From: Saccharofermentans sp.
GTDB taxonomy: Bacteria > Bacillota_A > Clostridia > Saccharofermentanales > Saccharofermentanaceae
Direction: 5' to 3'
Assembly (NCBI GenBank): GCA_024695565.1
Contig: JAILHX010000133.1
Span: 1 to 31,298 of the forward strand
DNA length: 31,298 nucleotides
Positions 1-6,991 of the stretch are shown piece after piece. Each line of letters starts with the position of its first letter. Position 1 is the stretch's first letter. The notes under the pieces are model-generated. The model was not told where the DNA came from and ran no database searches. It worked only from the letters and a program-made list of their open reading frames with translations. The position numbers were made by a program, and so were the translations under genes.

Positions 1-489
1 AGGCCGGTCAACGTCTTCTTCTACTTCATGTCGGAAGTATTCGACGTCAAGGGATTGGGACAGCTCGCATTCGGTCTCGGAACGCTCATTTACGCCTGGG
101 CGAAGATCGGTATCCCCGTAACGTTCATCACGATTGCTCAGGCCGTGCTGTTCCTCATCACGGCATCACTCTTCATGATCGCCATAATGAATGTCGCTGC
201 AGCAACTTGCTTCTGGATCCAGGGTTCAGGATACGTTATGGTTATTATGTTCAGGTTCAAGGACTTCGCCAAATATCCTGCGAGCATCTTCAACGAAGTG
301 TTCAAAGCGATCTTCACTTTTATCATCCCGATCGCTTTTATCGCATACTATCCGAGCCTTGTCCTGCTGGAGCCTTCAAGCGTCCCGCTCCTCTCATGGC
401 TCTCGCCCCTGATAGGTATGATATTCTTTTTCTTAAGCTACGCATTCTGGATGCTCGGCGTCAGGAAATACGATTTTACAGGTTCTTAA
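1..489 (+). CDS. ABC-2 type permease, C-terminal part (partial)
   Basis: The frame is open from base 1, so the gene starts before the window; an internal Met at 28 is not the real start. The visible 162 residues hold about four hydrophobic segments and an amphipathic loop rich in Phe, with the opening RPVNVFF and the ending YDFTGS. This resembles the integral membrane subunit of the ABC-2 family formerly called DUF990 (ABC2_membrane_6), which pairs with an ATPase for export of an unidentified substrate. The ATPase and the sister permease would be expected just upstream, outside the window. It is followed 15 bp later by a DinB-like gene with its own good ribosome site, so the two are probably co-transcribed. 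Substrate unknown. The family call is from overall character and the start and end motifs, not from a catalytic motif. Confidence 0.7.
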   Translation, partial: RPVNVFFYFMSEVFDVKGLGQLAFGLGTLIYAWAKIGIPVTFITIAQAVLFLITASLFMIAIMNVAAATCFWIQGSGYVMVIMFRFKDFAKYPASIFNEVFKAIFTFIIPIAFIAYYPSLVLLEPSSVPLLSWLSPLIGMIFFFLSYAFWMLGVRKYDFTGS

Positions 490-504
490 ACCGGAGGATA
501 AACT

Positions 505-1029
505 ATGAACGACTTATGCAAAGTTATAAGAGAAATGGTCATACCGAATTTCCTGAACATCAGGACTTCGATCCAGACATACGACCGCGATGCAGTCATC
601 TGCGGTGCCCCATGCTGGCGCTGGGTTTATCACGCGCTTCATTCTGCGGATAAGTGGTTCATCAATCCCTGCCATTACGATGAACCTTCATTCCACGAAG
701 AAGGCATGGATAATCCCGATAATCCGACAACGGTTGTACTATCAGACGAACAGCTTTTAGAATATCTGGATCAGATCGAGAAGAAAACATACGACTACAT
801 CGATTCACTCACTGATGAGATGCTCTACGAATGCCCTCCTGACTGCGAGCATACGCGAATGGAATTAGTGCTGCGCCAGTTCCGTCACATCTCATTCCAC
901 ACGGGAATGCTCAACGGTCAGACGGCACTTGCGACAGGCCAGTTCCCGATGTGGGTATCGCAGGCAGATAAGTATGTTGATGACGGCATCTTTTTCGGAC
1001 GATATCGAAAAGGACAAGTAACCAAATAA
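505..1029 (+). CDS. DinB/DfsB-like four-helix protein
   Basis: 174 residues. An ATG lies 7 bp after CGGAGG, a strong ribosome site. The protein has the look of the DinB superfamily, four-helix bundles that usually bind a divalent metal through three histidines: one His in an early helix (HALHSADKW, near residue 45) and a pair in a late helix (RHISFHTG, near residue 130). Family members include bacillithiol or mycothiol transferases and DNA-damage-induced proteins of unknown function, so no reaction can be assigned. It follows the ABC-2 permease gene by 15 bp and ends at a strong terminator, making it the last gene of that operon. It is strongly acidic in the middle and has no signal peptide, so it is likely cytoplasmic. 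Confidence 0.65.
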   Translation: MNDLCKVIREMVIPNFLNIRTSIQTYDRDAVICGAPCWRWVYHALHSADKWFINPCHYDEPSFHEEGMDNPDNPTTVVLSDEQLLEYLDQIEKKTYDYIDSLTDEMLYECPPDCEHTRMELVLRQFRHISFHTGMLNGQTALATGQFPMWVSQADKYVDDGIFFGRYRKGQVTK

Positions 1030-1039
1030 CACCATCGAA

Positions 1040-1067
1040 GAGGCTCTTACACAGAGCCTCTTTTTTT
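1040..1067 (+). terminator. Rho-independent terminator after the DinB-like gene
   Basis: The arms GAGGCTC (1040-1046) and GAGCCTC (1054-1060) are perfectly complementary with a 7-base loop and are followed by seven T. It closes the permease/DinB operon and lies directly against the next promoter. Confidence 0.93.
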
Positions 1068-1070
1068 GAG

Positions 1071-1079
1071 TGCTATAAT
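1071..1079 (+). promoter_or_regulatory. Extended -10 promoter for the methyltransferase gene
   Basis: TGCTATAAT is a perfect extended -10 box (TGn plus TATAAT). No good -35 box is visible 17 bp upstream, where the previous terminator sits. Transcription would start near 1086, which rules out an ATG at 1066 as the start of the following gene. The same nine bases recur at 1863-1871. Confidence 0.75.
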
Positions 1080-1110
1080 TACTTATCAAGCGTATATGGG
1101 GGAATGGCAG

Positions 1111-1851
1111 ATGGCTTTACAGAATATCTTTGACAACGAGACTTTTTTCGAAGGATACCGGAAATTAAGAGAGCGTGAAGTCAACGCCAATAATCTGTTC
1201 GAGATCCCTGCGATAAACTCACTGCTCCCTGATCTCAAGGGTTTGAGGATCCTGGACTTGGGATGCGGATGCGGAGACCACTGCAAGGAATTCATCAGGC
1301 TGGGCGCCGCAAAAGTTGTCGGCATCGACATCTCCGAGAAGATGCTCGAAGTCGCAAACGAGAAAAACAGCGACCCAAATATCACATACATCAGAATGCC
1401 GATGGAAGATCTCGGTAAGCTTGACGGCGAGTTCGATCTGGCAGTAAGTTCCCTTTCAATACATTATGTTGAAGATTACAAAGGCGTGCTTAATAACGTC
1501 CGCAGACTATTAGTTCCGGGCGGGTTTTTCATTTTCTCACAAGAGCACCCCATCAACACCTGCCACCCAGGCGGTGACAGATGGACAAAGGATGAGACCG
1601 GCCGCAAACTGTATCTTAACCTTGCAGATTACGGCAAGGAAGGCGAACGCGATTCCGAGTGGTTCGTCAAAGGCATAAAGAAATATCACAGGATGTTCTC
1701 GACCGTGATCAATGACCTGATCGATGCAGGCTTTGCAATCGAAAAAACGGTAGAGCCGGAACCGACAGAAGAACTTCTTGAGAAATATCCTGAGTACGAA
1801 GACCTGTTCCATAAGCCGGACTTTCTCCTGGTCAAGGCAAAGCGGTTATAA
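1111..1851 (+). CDS. Class I SAM-dependent methyltransferase
   Basis: 246 residues from ATG 1111, chosen because GGGGGAA lies 5 bp upstream and because earlier in-frame ATGs fall before or very near the predicted transcription start. The Rossmann-fold SAM site is clear: motif I ILDLGCGCGDH near residue 48, the acidic end of strand 2 in VVGIDISEKML, and PMEDLG and FDLAVSSLSIHYV for motifs II and III. This matches the Methyltransf_11/25 group (UbiE/BioC-like) of small-molecule methyltransferases; the acceptor cannot be told from sequence. It has its own promoter and no gene partner. An extended -10 promoter and a VanZ-like gene follow about 90 bp downstream. Cytoplasmic. Confidence 0.88.
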   Translation: MALQNIFDNETFFEGYRKLREREVNANNLFEIPAINSLLPDLKGLRILDLGCGCGDHCKEFIRLGAAKVVGIDISEKMLEVANEKNSDPNITYIRMPMEDLGKLDGEFDLAVSSLSIHYVEDYKGVLNNVRRLLVPGGFFIFSQEHPINTCHPGGDRWTKDETGRKLYLNLADYGKEGERDSEWFVKGIKKYHRMFSTVINDLIDAGFAIEKTVEPEPTEELLEKYPEYEDLFHKPDFLLVKAKRL

Positions 1852-1862
1852 TTAAATATTTT

Positions 1863-1871
1863 TGCTATAAT
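1863..1871 (+). promoter_or_regulatory. Extended -10 promoter for the VanZ-like operon
   Basis: TGCTATAAT lies 12 bp after the methyltransferase stop, with an AT-rich upstream region but no clear -35. It would start transcription near 1878 and serve the VanZ-like gene, the secreted protein and perhaps the lipoprotein. Confidence 0.65.
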
Positions 1872-1939
1872 AGACGTAATTCAATCTTTATTCCATATTG
1901 GCCCGGTTAACGCGATCGATGCGTGGAGAAGAAACAGAT

Positions 1940-2359
1940 ATGACGATTTCTAAGAGAAATAGTCTTTATGCTGTAAACGTGATCATTCCCCTTGTCTGCG
2001 GGTTGTTTATTTATCTGACGAGAATCGAAAGCAATTTCTTATCTTCATCATTATCGGGAATCCGCTCTGTATTGCCGGTCATCAGATATCCGATACTCAT
2101 AAAAAACTTCGCTGCTGATTTTCTATGGGCATACTCATTGTTTTTCTGCCTCAGACTTACCTTGGGAGATTTATTAAAAGGCAAATACAGTCTGACAGTC
2201 ATTTCCCTGACAAGTATTGTTGCGGTAGTCTTTGAATCATTACAAATGATTAAGCATTTTCCGGGAACTTTTGATCCTTTGGATATAGTAGTTGAGCTTA
2301 TTGCTGTAATTGTTGCATTTTTGATATCGAAATTTATTGAACGGGAGGTCATGTTATGA
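1940..2359 (+). CDS. VanZ-like membrane protein
   Basis: 139 residues from ATG 1940, preceded by GGAG about 11 bp upstream. A longer frame to a TTG at 1898 has no ribosome site. The protein has four hydrophobic segments and the VanZ-family signatures: a Trp/Tyr-containing second segment (FLWAYSLFF), a Glu and Gln in segment three (ESLQ), and GTFDPLDIVVE before the last helix. VanZ from enterococci gives low-level teicoplanin resistance; most relatives are of unknown role in the envelope. Its stop overlaps the next start (ATGA), so the two are translationally coupled. The gene is noticeably more AT-rich than the neighbours to the left and right. Family call is good; function is unknown. Confidence 0.75.
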   Translation: MTISKRNSLYAVNVIIPLVCGLFIYLTRIESNFLSSSLSGIRSVLPVIRYPILIKNFAADFLWAYSLFFCLRLTLGDLLKGKYSLTVISLTSIVAVVFESLQMIKHFPGTFDPLDIVVELIAVIVAFLISKFIEREVML

Positions 2360-3279
2360 AGAGAAATAACATAATCAGATCGATTATTGTTGTAATAGCA
2401 ATTGTTTTATACGCAAGTATGGCTATGGCCAGTGAGACTTATTTGCTCGATCCCCGCGCCAGCACAGAGGGTCAAGAAATAAAAATAGACGAACTTGACC
2501 ATGAGTTATTTCATGATGAAATAGAAGAGATTATGCGTTATGAAGGCATTGACTATAATGAAGCAGAAAATAAGTTTTTTAATGAGGGATATAACAGGGT
2601 TTTAGAGATAATGAGAGACGAAGATATCTCCTATGATGAAGCAAAAGAGAAGTATTTCGATGAGGAAAAAGCCAGAGAAGAAGAGGAAAAAGTCAGAGAA
2701 GAAAAGGAATGGGAACACTACGAGGAAAACCTATATAGGGAATTCCGGTCTGAAGGCATGGATGATGAAGAAGCAAGAAGAGAAGCAGCAGTAATAACGT
2801 ATATGCATCGATATGATGTTACGGAAGAAGAGGCTAAAAAAGCCCTAGGGTTTGAAGGAACTGAAACAACGGAAACTACTACAGAAGAAACTACAGTCGA
2901 ATCCACTACTGAAGCAACGACGGAAACTACTACAGAGGCAACATCAAATCAACAATATTCAGTTGATGACTGGCTAGCATTCCTGGAAGGCACATGGGAA
3001 GGCGAGTTTCCATACAGAACTGAAGACTTTGACGGCAATGAGGTTCAAGGCACTATCTACGGCAGCAACGACTTTAAAAAACTCGTCGAGATGTATATAG
3101 ATAACGGTATTCCGGTTTCAATCGATGCTGAAACAGGAGCATTGGTTATCTCGTCCGGAGAAGTTAACTCTACGCAATTCAGCGGCTTTACAATTATAAA
3201 AATAGATGAAAATACGATCAAAGTTATATTCCCTGACATATACGTTCCTAACGAATACACATATACAAGAACACAGTAA
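2356..3279 (+). CDS. Secreted protein: acidic helical repeats, Thr/Glu linker, C-terminal beta domain
   Basis: 307 residues with a signal peptide (hydrophobic stretch of about 16 residues ending AMAS, near residue 26). Residues about 45-170 hold four related helical units with the pattern I/M-(R/H)-x-x-(G/D)-(I/M/V)-x-x-x-EA-x-x-(K/R), visible as GIDYNEAENK, DISYDEAKEK, GMDDEEARRE and DVTEEEAKKA. They resemble UBA/CUE-like helix pairs, but I cannot assign a family. A highly charged helix (EEEEKVREEKEW) lies between units two and three. A Thr/Glu-only linker (about 171-198) follows, then a C-terminal domain starting DDWLAFLEGTWEG that looks like a lipocalin-type or DUF beta domain. GGGAGG precedes the start, and the gene overlaps the VanZ-like gene by 4 bp. 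Function unknown; likely at the cell surface. Confidence 0.75.
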   Translation: MKRNNIIRSIIVVIAIVLYASMAMASETYLLDPRASTEGQEIKIDELDHELFHDEIEEIMRYEGIDYNEAENKFFNEGYNRVLEIMRDEDISYDEAKEKYFDEEKAREEEEKVREEKEWEHYEENLYREFRSEGMDDEEARREAAVITYMHRYDVTEEEAKKALGFEGTETTETTTEETTVESTTEATTETTTEATSNQQYSVDDWLAFLEGTWEGEFPYRTEDFDGNEVQGTIYGSNDFKKLVEMYIDNGIPVSIDAETGALVISSGEVNSTQFSGFTIIKIDENTIKVIFPDIYVPNEYTYTRTQ

Positions 3280-3333
3280 TTACTAATACGAATGGACCCG
3301 TGTAGGTTAATGCAAAACAATGGAGGATTTGAA

Positions 3334-3774
3334 ATGAGAAAAAGTTTAACTAAATTCAGCGCAATTGTAGTCACATTGATCATGTTGGTCGGAGTGCTGG
3401 CAGGATGCGGCGGTTCATATGACGCATCAAGCGGTACTGTAACCATAAAGAAAGATGCTTTCAACAGCATCAGTTTCAAGCTCGTAAGTACCGACGGAGA
3501 GAGCGACGGTTATAGAGACGTTGTCATCAACGGAGAACCTGACGATCTCCTGGACAACGGTTTCTGCGTTATTCATATATGTCTTATCGACAGAGACGGA
3601 ACTCAGGTCTATGCGAACAACATCAGCACTTCATTGGAGATAACATCTGAAGGAACGAAGATATCTAACGGCGGTATCCACTTCCTTTTCGATCCCGACC
3701 ACGACTATGTTGAACTCTATGTCTACTATGGTGATTACACAGACGGCGGTGTGACTATCAAGCTGGCAGATTAA
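3334..3774 (+). CDS. Predicted lipoprotein of unknown function
   Basis: 146 residues from ATG 3334, with TGGAGG 8 bp upstream; a frame start at 3292 lacks a ribosome site. The N terminus is a lipoprotein signal: MRKSLTK, a hydrophobic core, then the lipobox VLAGC, so Cys about 23 would be lipidated. The mature part (about 120 residues) is rich in Asp, Gly, Ser and Thr with alternating beta-like stretches, ending KLAD. No enzyme motif seen. It lies 54 bp after the secreted protein gene without an obvious promoter and ends at a bidirectional terminator, so it is probably the last gene of the VanZ-like group. Its base composition is closer to the window average than that of the two genes before it. 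Confidence 0.8.
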   Translation: MRKSLTKFSAIVVTLIMLVGVLAGCGGSYDASSGTVTIKKDAFNSISFKLVSTDGESDGYRDVVINGEPDDLLDNGFCVIHICLIDRDGTQVYANNISTSLEITSEGTKISNGGIHFLFDPDHDYVELYVYYGDYTDGGVTIKLAD

Positions 3775-3790
3775 CTGACGCGATCAACTG

Positions 3791-3832
3791 AAAAAGTCCG
3801 GCTGAGCTATTCCAACCCAGCCGGACTTTTTC
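3791..3832. terminator. Bidirectional rho-independent terminator
   Basis: AAAAAGTCCGGCTG (3791-3804) is the exact reverse complement of CAGCCGGACTTTTT (3819-3832), with a 14-base loop. T-runs exist on both strands, so it ends both the lipoprotein gene (plus) and the ThiT-aquaporin gene (minus, stop at 3859). Confidence 0.95.
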
Positions 3833-3858
3833 GTGGAAGGAATCCAATAGGATTCGGA

Positions 3859-5283
3859 TTATTCTTCTTCGGAATCTTCTTCCTTATCGTCTTCCTTAAT
3901 TTCTGCCTTTTCTTCTGCCTTAACAGCTTCTGCCGCAGCTGCTTCCCGGGCCTCTTCCCTGCCCTTGGAAATGCCCATGTAGATCAATGCTGCAAGAGCG
4001 CCGCCTGCGAGAGGTCCGATGATGAATACGAACAGATACTTGAGCGCATCACCGCCTGCAAGGATAGCAGGTCCGATGGAACGTGCGGGGTTAACTGATG
4101 TTCCCGTGAATCCGATACCGAGGATGTGTACAAGAACAAGTGCGAGACCTATTACGATACCGCCGAATGAACCGTGCTTGAATCTGCTGTCGGTAACACC
4201 GAGGATGGCGAGAACGAAGATGAATGTGAGCACGAGCTCGATGATGATGCCTGCTGCGATGTTATCTCCGACACCTGCGAGGCCGTTGGCACCGAGGCCC
4301 CATGCGATCTGCTCACCGGTCTCAGCATCAACTGCACCGGTCATGTCGATCTTTCCTGACAGTGAGAACAGGTACTGGAGAAGTCCTGCGCCCGCTACGC
4401 TTCCCAGGATCTGGAAAACAACATAAGCCCAGAAATCGGTAAGTGTCATCTTGCCTGAGATGAGCATTGCAAGTGATACTGCAGGGTTGATGTGGCAGCC
4501 TGAGATGTTGCCGATGGAATATGCCATAGCAACGATAACAAGACCGAATGCAAGAGCTGTAAGGATATATCCGCCGCCGTTTGCAGCATCGCATCCTACT
4601 GTCATTGCAGTTCCGCATCCTACGAATACGAGAACGAACGAACCGATGAATTCAGCTGTGTACTTCTGAACGGATTCAAGAGTCGTATCTCTTTTCGAAG
4701 ACGGGATAACCATGTAAAGAATGACGAGCACGATAGAGAGAATTGCAAGATCTGCCAGGAGGAATGATCCGTTGTAGACCATAGAGTAAACGAGCGCATT
4801 GTCGTATCCTGCGTCAGCTGCATACTGAGCGTAGAAGATAACGCCTGATGCAACAGAACCGAGCCATCTTACGATATAAGCAATAACCGAGAAGATGAGG
4901 ATCTTGATGACCGATGTTCCTCTGAATCTGTTAAGAGCGCCGTGGATCTTAGATCTGTCTGTTGCCTTAAGTGCTGCAAATCCTGCAAAGCCCAGAGCGG
5001 TATAACCGATGGTGTAGTCGAGGATTACCTGGAACGGTGTCTCAAGCCAGCCGCCGATGAGCTGCAGCAGGCTGAAGATAAATGAGATGATGAATCCCCA
5101 AAAAGGTCCGAAAGCAACACCGTAAAGGATAATAGGCAGTGTTGATGCCGGAGTAACGGTACCGCCCATAGGCATCTCAAACAGCTTGATCTGTGAGAGA
5201 ACGAATGCCAGTGCCAGGCAGATGCCGCCCGTGGATATCTTGAGGATATTCTCACGATTGGATTGAATTGATTTTTTTGACAT
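3859..5283 (-). CDS. Fusion of ThiT-type thiamine ECF S-component and aquaporin
   Basis: 474 residues in one uninterrupted frame; ATG 5283 with CGGAGG 7 bp upstream. Residues 1-193 form a six-helix ThiT-like substrate-binding subunit of an energy-coupling-factor importer: TLPIILYGVAFGP, QVILDYTIGYTALGFAG, and ASGVIFY followed by VYSMVYNGSF. A short linker (194-205, SSKRDTT) leads to a full MIP channel (about 206-440) with both NPA boxes: HINPAVS (Asn266) and SVNPARS (Asn398). The filter residues equivalent to E. coli AqpZ Phe43, His174, Thr183 and Arg189 are Phe246, His386, Thr395 and Arg401, at identical spacing, so it should be a water channel. The C terminus (441-474) is a Glu/Lys/Ala tail. 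Both families normally have cytoplasmic ends, so the fusion is topologically reasonable. A TPP riboswitch controls it. No ECF ATPases are nearby; group II S-components share them. In the ThiT half, the usual His of the CHxxSG segment is replaced (LGSVASG). Confidence 0.92.
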   Translation of the reverse strand: MSKKSIQSNRENILKISTGGICLALAFVLSQIKLFEMPMGGTVTPASTLPIILYGVAFGPFWGFIISFIFSLLQLIGGWLETPFQVILDYTIGYTALGFAGFAALKATDRSKIHGALNRFRGTSVIKILIFSVIAYIVRWLGSVASGVIFYAQYAADAGYDNALVYSMVYNGSFLLADLAILSIVLVILYMVIPSSKRDTTLESVQKYTAEFIGSFVLVFVGCGTAMTVGCDAANGGGYILTALAFGLVIVAMAYSIGNISGCHINPAVSLAMLISGKMTLTDFWAYVVFQILGSVAGAGLLQYLFSLSGKIDMTGAVDAETGEQIAWGLGANGLAGVGDNIAAGIIIELVLTFIFVLAILGVTDSRFKHGSFGGIVIGLALVLVHILGIGFTGTSVNPARSIGPAILAGGDALKYLFVFIIGPLAGGALAALIYMGISKGREEAREAAAAEAVKAEEKAEIKEDDKEEDSEEE

Positions 5284-5368
5284 AAAAACGCCTCCGTCGT
5301 TTGGATTCTAAGGGGTACTGCCATGCCCTAAGATATGCCAATGAAAAGAGGTATAAGAAAAGTAATTG

Positions 5369-5442
5369 TTCCCTTCGCCGGCATTATCCGTCAGGTTCAG
5401 CGGGTCGGACGGTCTGTCCCTCTCAGCTTAACAGCTCCCCGT
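5369..5442 (-). ncRNA. TPP riboswitch (thi-box)
   Basis: Read on the minus strand, the conserved thi-box parts appear in order: GGGGAGC, GCTGAGAGGG, a variable stem, ACCCGCTGAACCTGA, then GGATAATGCCGGCG and AAGGGAA. These are the TPP-binding pyrimidine and pyrophosphate sensor helices of the family. It lies between a strong promoter (5460-5488) and the start of the ThiT-aquaporin gene, with about 85 bp of expression platform. I see no hairpin plus T-run in the platform, so control is more likely at translation initiation (masking of CGGAGG) than by termination; this part is inference. Confidence 0.96.
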
Positions 5443-5459
5443 ATTCTTTTGTCGCGAAA

Positions 5460-5488
5460 ACTATACTACACGTATATTTACTTTACAA
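5460..5488 (-). promoter_or_regulatory. Promoter of the TPP riboswitch/ThiT-aquaporin transcript
   Basis: TTGTAA (5483-5488), a 17-bp spacer and TATAGT (5460-5465) on the minus strand. The transcript would begin near 5453, about ten bases before the riboswitch aptamer. Confidence 0.85.
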
Positions 5489-5491
5489 GTG

Positions 5492-6895
5492 TCAGGACTG
5501 CAATTTATTTGCCGTCTGGATCTTACCCCTGACCCTCGAAAATCTTTTTGCAGGACTCCAGATAAGAAGCATGAATACCATGAGAACAGCCGTCGTTCCG
5601 AGACTTACGGGATAGACGATCATGAGGCTCTCGAATGTTTGGTACTGCTCGAAAACAGTGAGCAGCCAGGTGATCCTTATTCCGCAGATGCTGACCATCG
5701 TAAGAAGCGCAGGAGACAGGGATATTCCGTAACCTCTTAAGTATCCGCTTATGCCTTCGTAGAAGAGCGAGAAAAGATGCGCCGTCGTGATAAACATGAT
5801 GCGCACATAGCCGATCTCTACAAGTTCGGGGCTGTCAGCCTTAAACAGCATAAGTATCTGCCTGCCGAAGAGCTGCAGGAACGTGACCATAATGACCTCG
5901 ACAATGATTCCTTCGAGAAGACAGAGTCTTAATGTCTTCCTGCATCTGTCAAACTTCTTGGCGCCAAAGTTCTGACCCGTAAACGTCGTGCATGCCTGGC
6001 TGAAGCTGTTGAGCACATAGTAAGAGAAGATCTCGAGATTGAACGCTGCTGCCGAAGCTGCGGCTATGGTCTTGCCAAGTCCGTTGATCGCTGTCTGGAT
6101 CATGATGTTGGCGGCCGAGAACACGCAGGACTGAATGCTTGCGGGAATACCGATCTTAAGGATCTTCAAAAGAACGGGCACATCTATCCTAAGCTTCTTA
6201 AATTCGAACCTGATTGAAGTCTTGTTGTTTTTAAGAGCAATCATCAGGATCAGGCCGCTGACAAAATTGGATATAACAGTCGCTGCCGCCACACCGTCAA
6301 CCGTACGGTGAAGGACAACAACGAAGAAGATGTTCATCATGACATTTATGAGACCTGAGAACAAGAGCGCGAGGAAAGGAAGTCTGGTATTGCCGCTTCC
6401 CCTGAAGATTGCAGCCGCAAAGTTATAAAGCAATATGACAGGAAGTCCGCCTACGTAGATACGGAAATAGAGCACGGCATAGTGGAGAACTTCGGGATCG
6501 ATATTCTGGGTGCTCATGATCTTTTCTGCGAAGATCTCGCCCAGAAGCGCTATTACGATACCGCCGATAAGCGCAACGATTATTGAAGTGTGCACGGCCT
6601 TTTTAACGCTCTCGCCGTCTTTTCTTCCGATAGCATTTGCGACGACAACATTAGTACCGAGTGAGATCCCCAGAAAGCCGTTGACTATGAACGCGATTAT
6701 CGGCGTGTTTGCTCCGACAGCTGCCATCGCATTCTCTGCTGCATCACCTGCAAAGTTACCGACTACAGCAACGTCAGCTGCGTTGAACAGCTGCTGCAGT
6801 ATTCCGGTAAAAGCAAGCGGGAAAGCGAACCCGAGGATCTTATTCCACAGGCTTCCTTCAAGCATTGATTCTTTGGCTTTAACGTTAGTACTCAT
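5492..6895 (-). CDS. MATE-family multidrug/sodium antiporter
   Basis: 467 residues from ATG 6895, with GGAG 13 bp upstream; a longer frame to TTG 6937 is less likely. About twelve hydrophobic segments in two similar halves. The N-terminal signature matches the NorM/DinF-like MATE group: GSLWNKILGFAFPL, then LQQLFNAADVAVVGNFAG and AVGANTPI. The second half begins near PVLLKILKIGIPASIQS, with INGLG further on. These proteins expel cationic drugs or metabolites in exchange for Na+ or H+; the substrate cannot be read from sequence. Its stop is only 4 bp from the promoter of the ThiT-aquaporin gene, with no terminator between them, so read-through into the riboswitch leader is possible. Confidence 0.92.
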   Translation of the reverse strand: MSTNVKAKESMLEGSLWNKILGFAFPLAFTGILQQLFNAADVAVVGNFAGDAAENAMAAVGANTPIIAFIVNGFLGISLGTNVVVANAIGRKDGESVKKAVHTSIIVALIGGIVIALLGEIFAEKIMSTQNIDPEVLHYAVLYFRIYVGGLPVILLYNFAAAIFRGSGNTRLPFLALLFSGLINVMMNIFFVVVLHRTVDGVAAATVISNFVSGLILMIALKNNKTSIRFEFKKLRIDVPVLLKILKIGIPASIQSCVFSAANIMIQTAINGLGKTIAAASAAAFNLEIFSYYVLNSFSQACTTFTGQNFGAKKFDRCRKTLRLCLLEGIIVEVIMVTFLQLFGRQILMLFKADSPELVEIGYVRIMFITTAHLFSLFYEGISGYLRGYGISLSPALLTMVSICGIRITWLLTVFEQYQTFESLMIVYPVSLGTTAVLMVFMLLIWSPAKRFSRVRGKIQTANKLQS

Positions 6896-6991
6896 AGCTT
6901 TTTCTGCACTCCGAAAATGATGCTCATGCAAACCCAAAGGTTATAACACCTTTTCCGGAAATCTCATATTAGAAAAATAGCTAAAAGTATC

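Noticed and set aside
1066..1110. Earlier start for the methyltransferase (ATG 1066)
   Set aside because: It lies in the T-run of the previous terminator and before the predicted transcription start near 1086.
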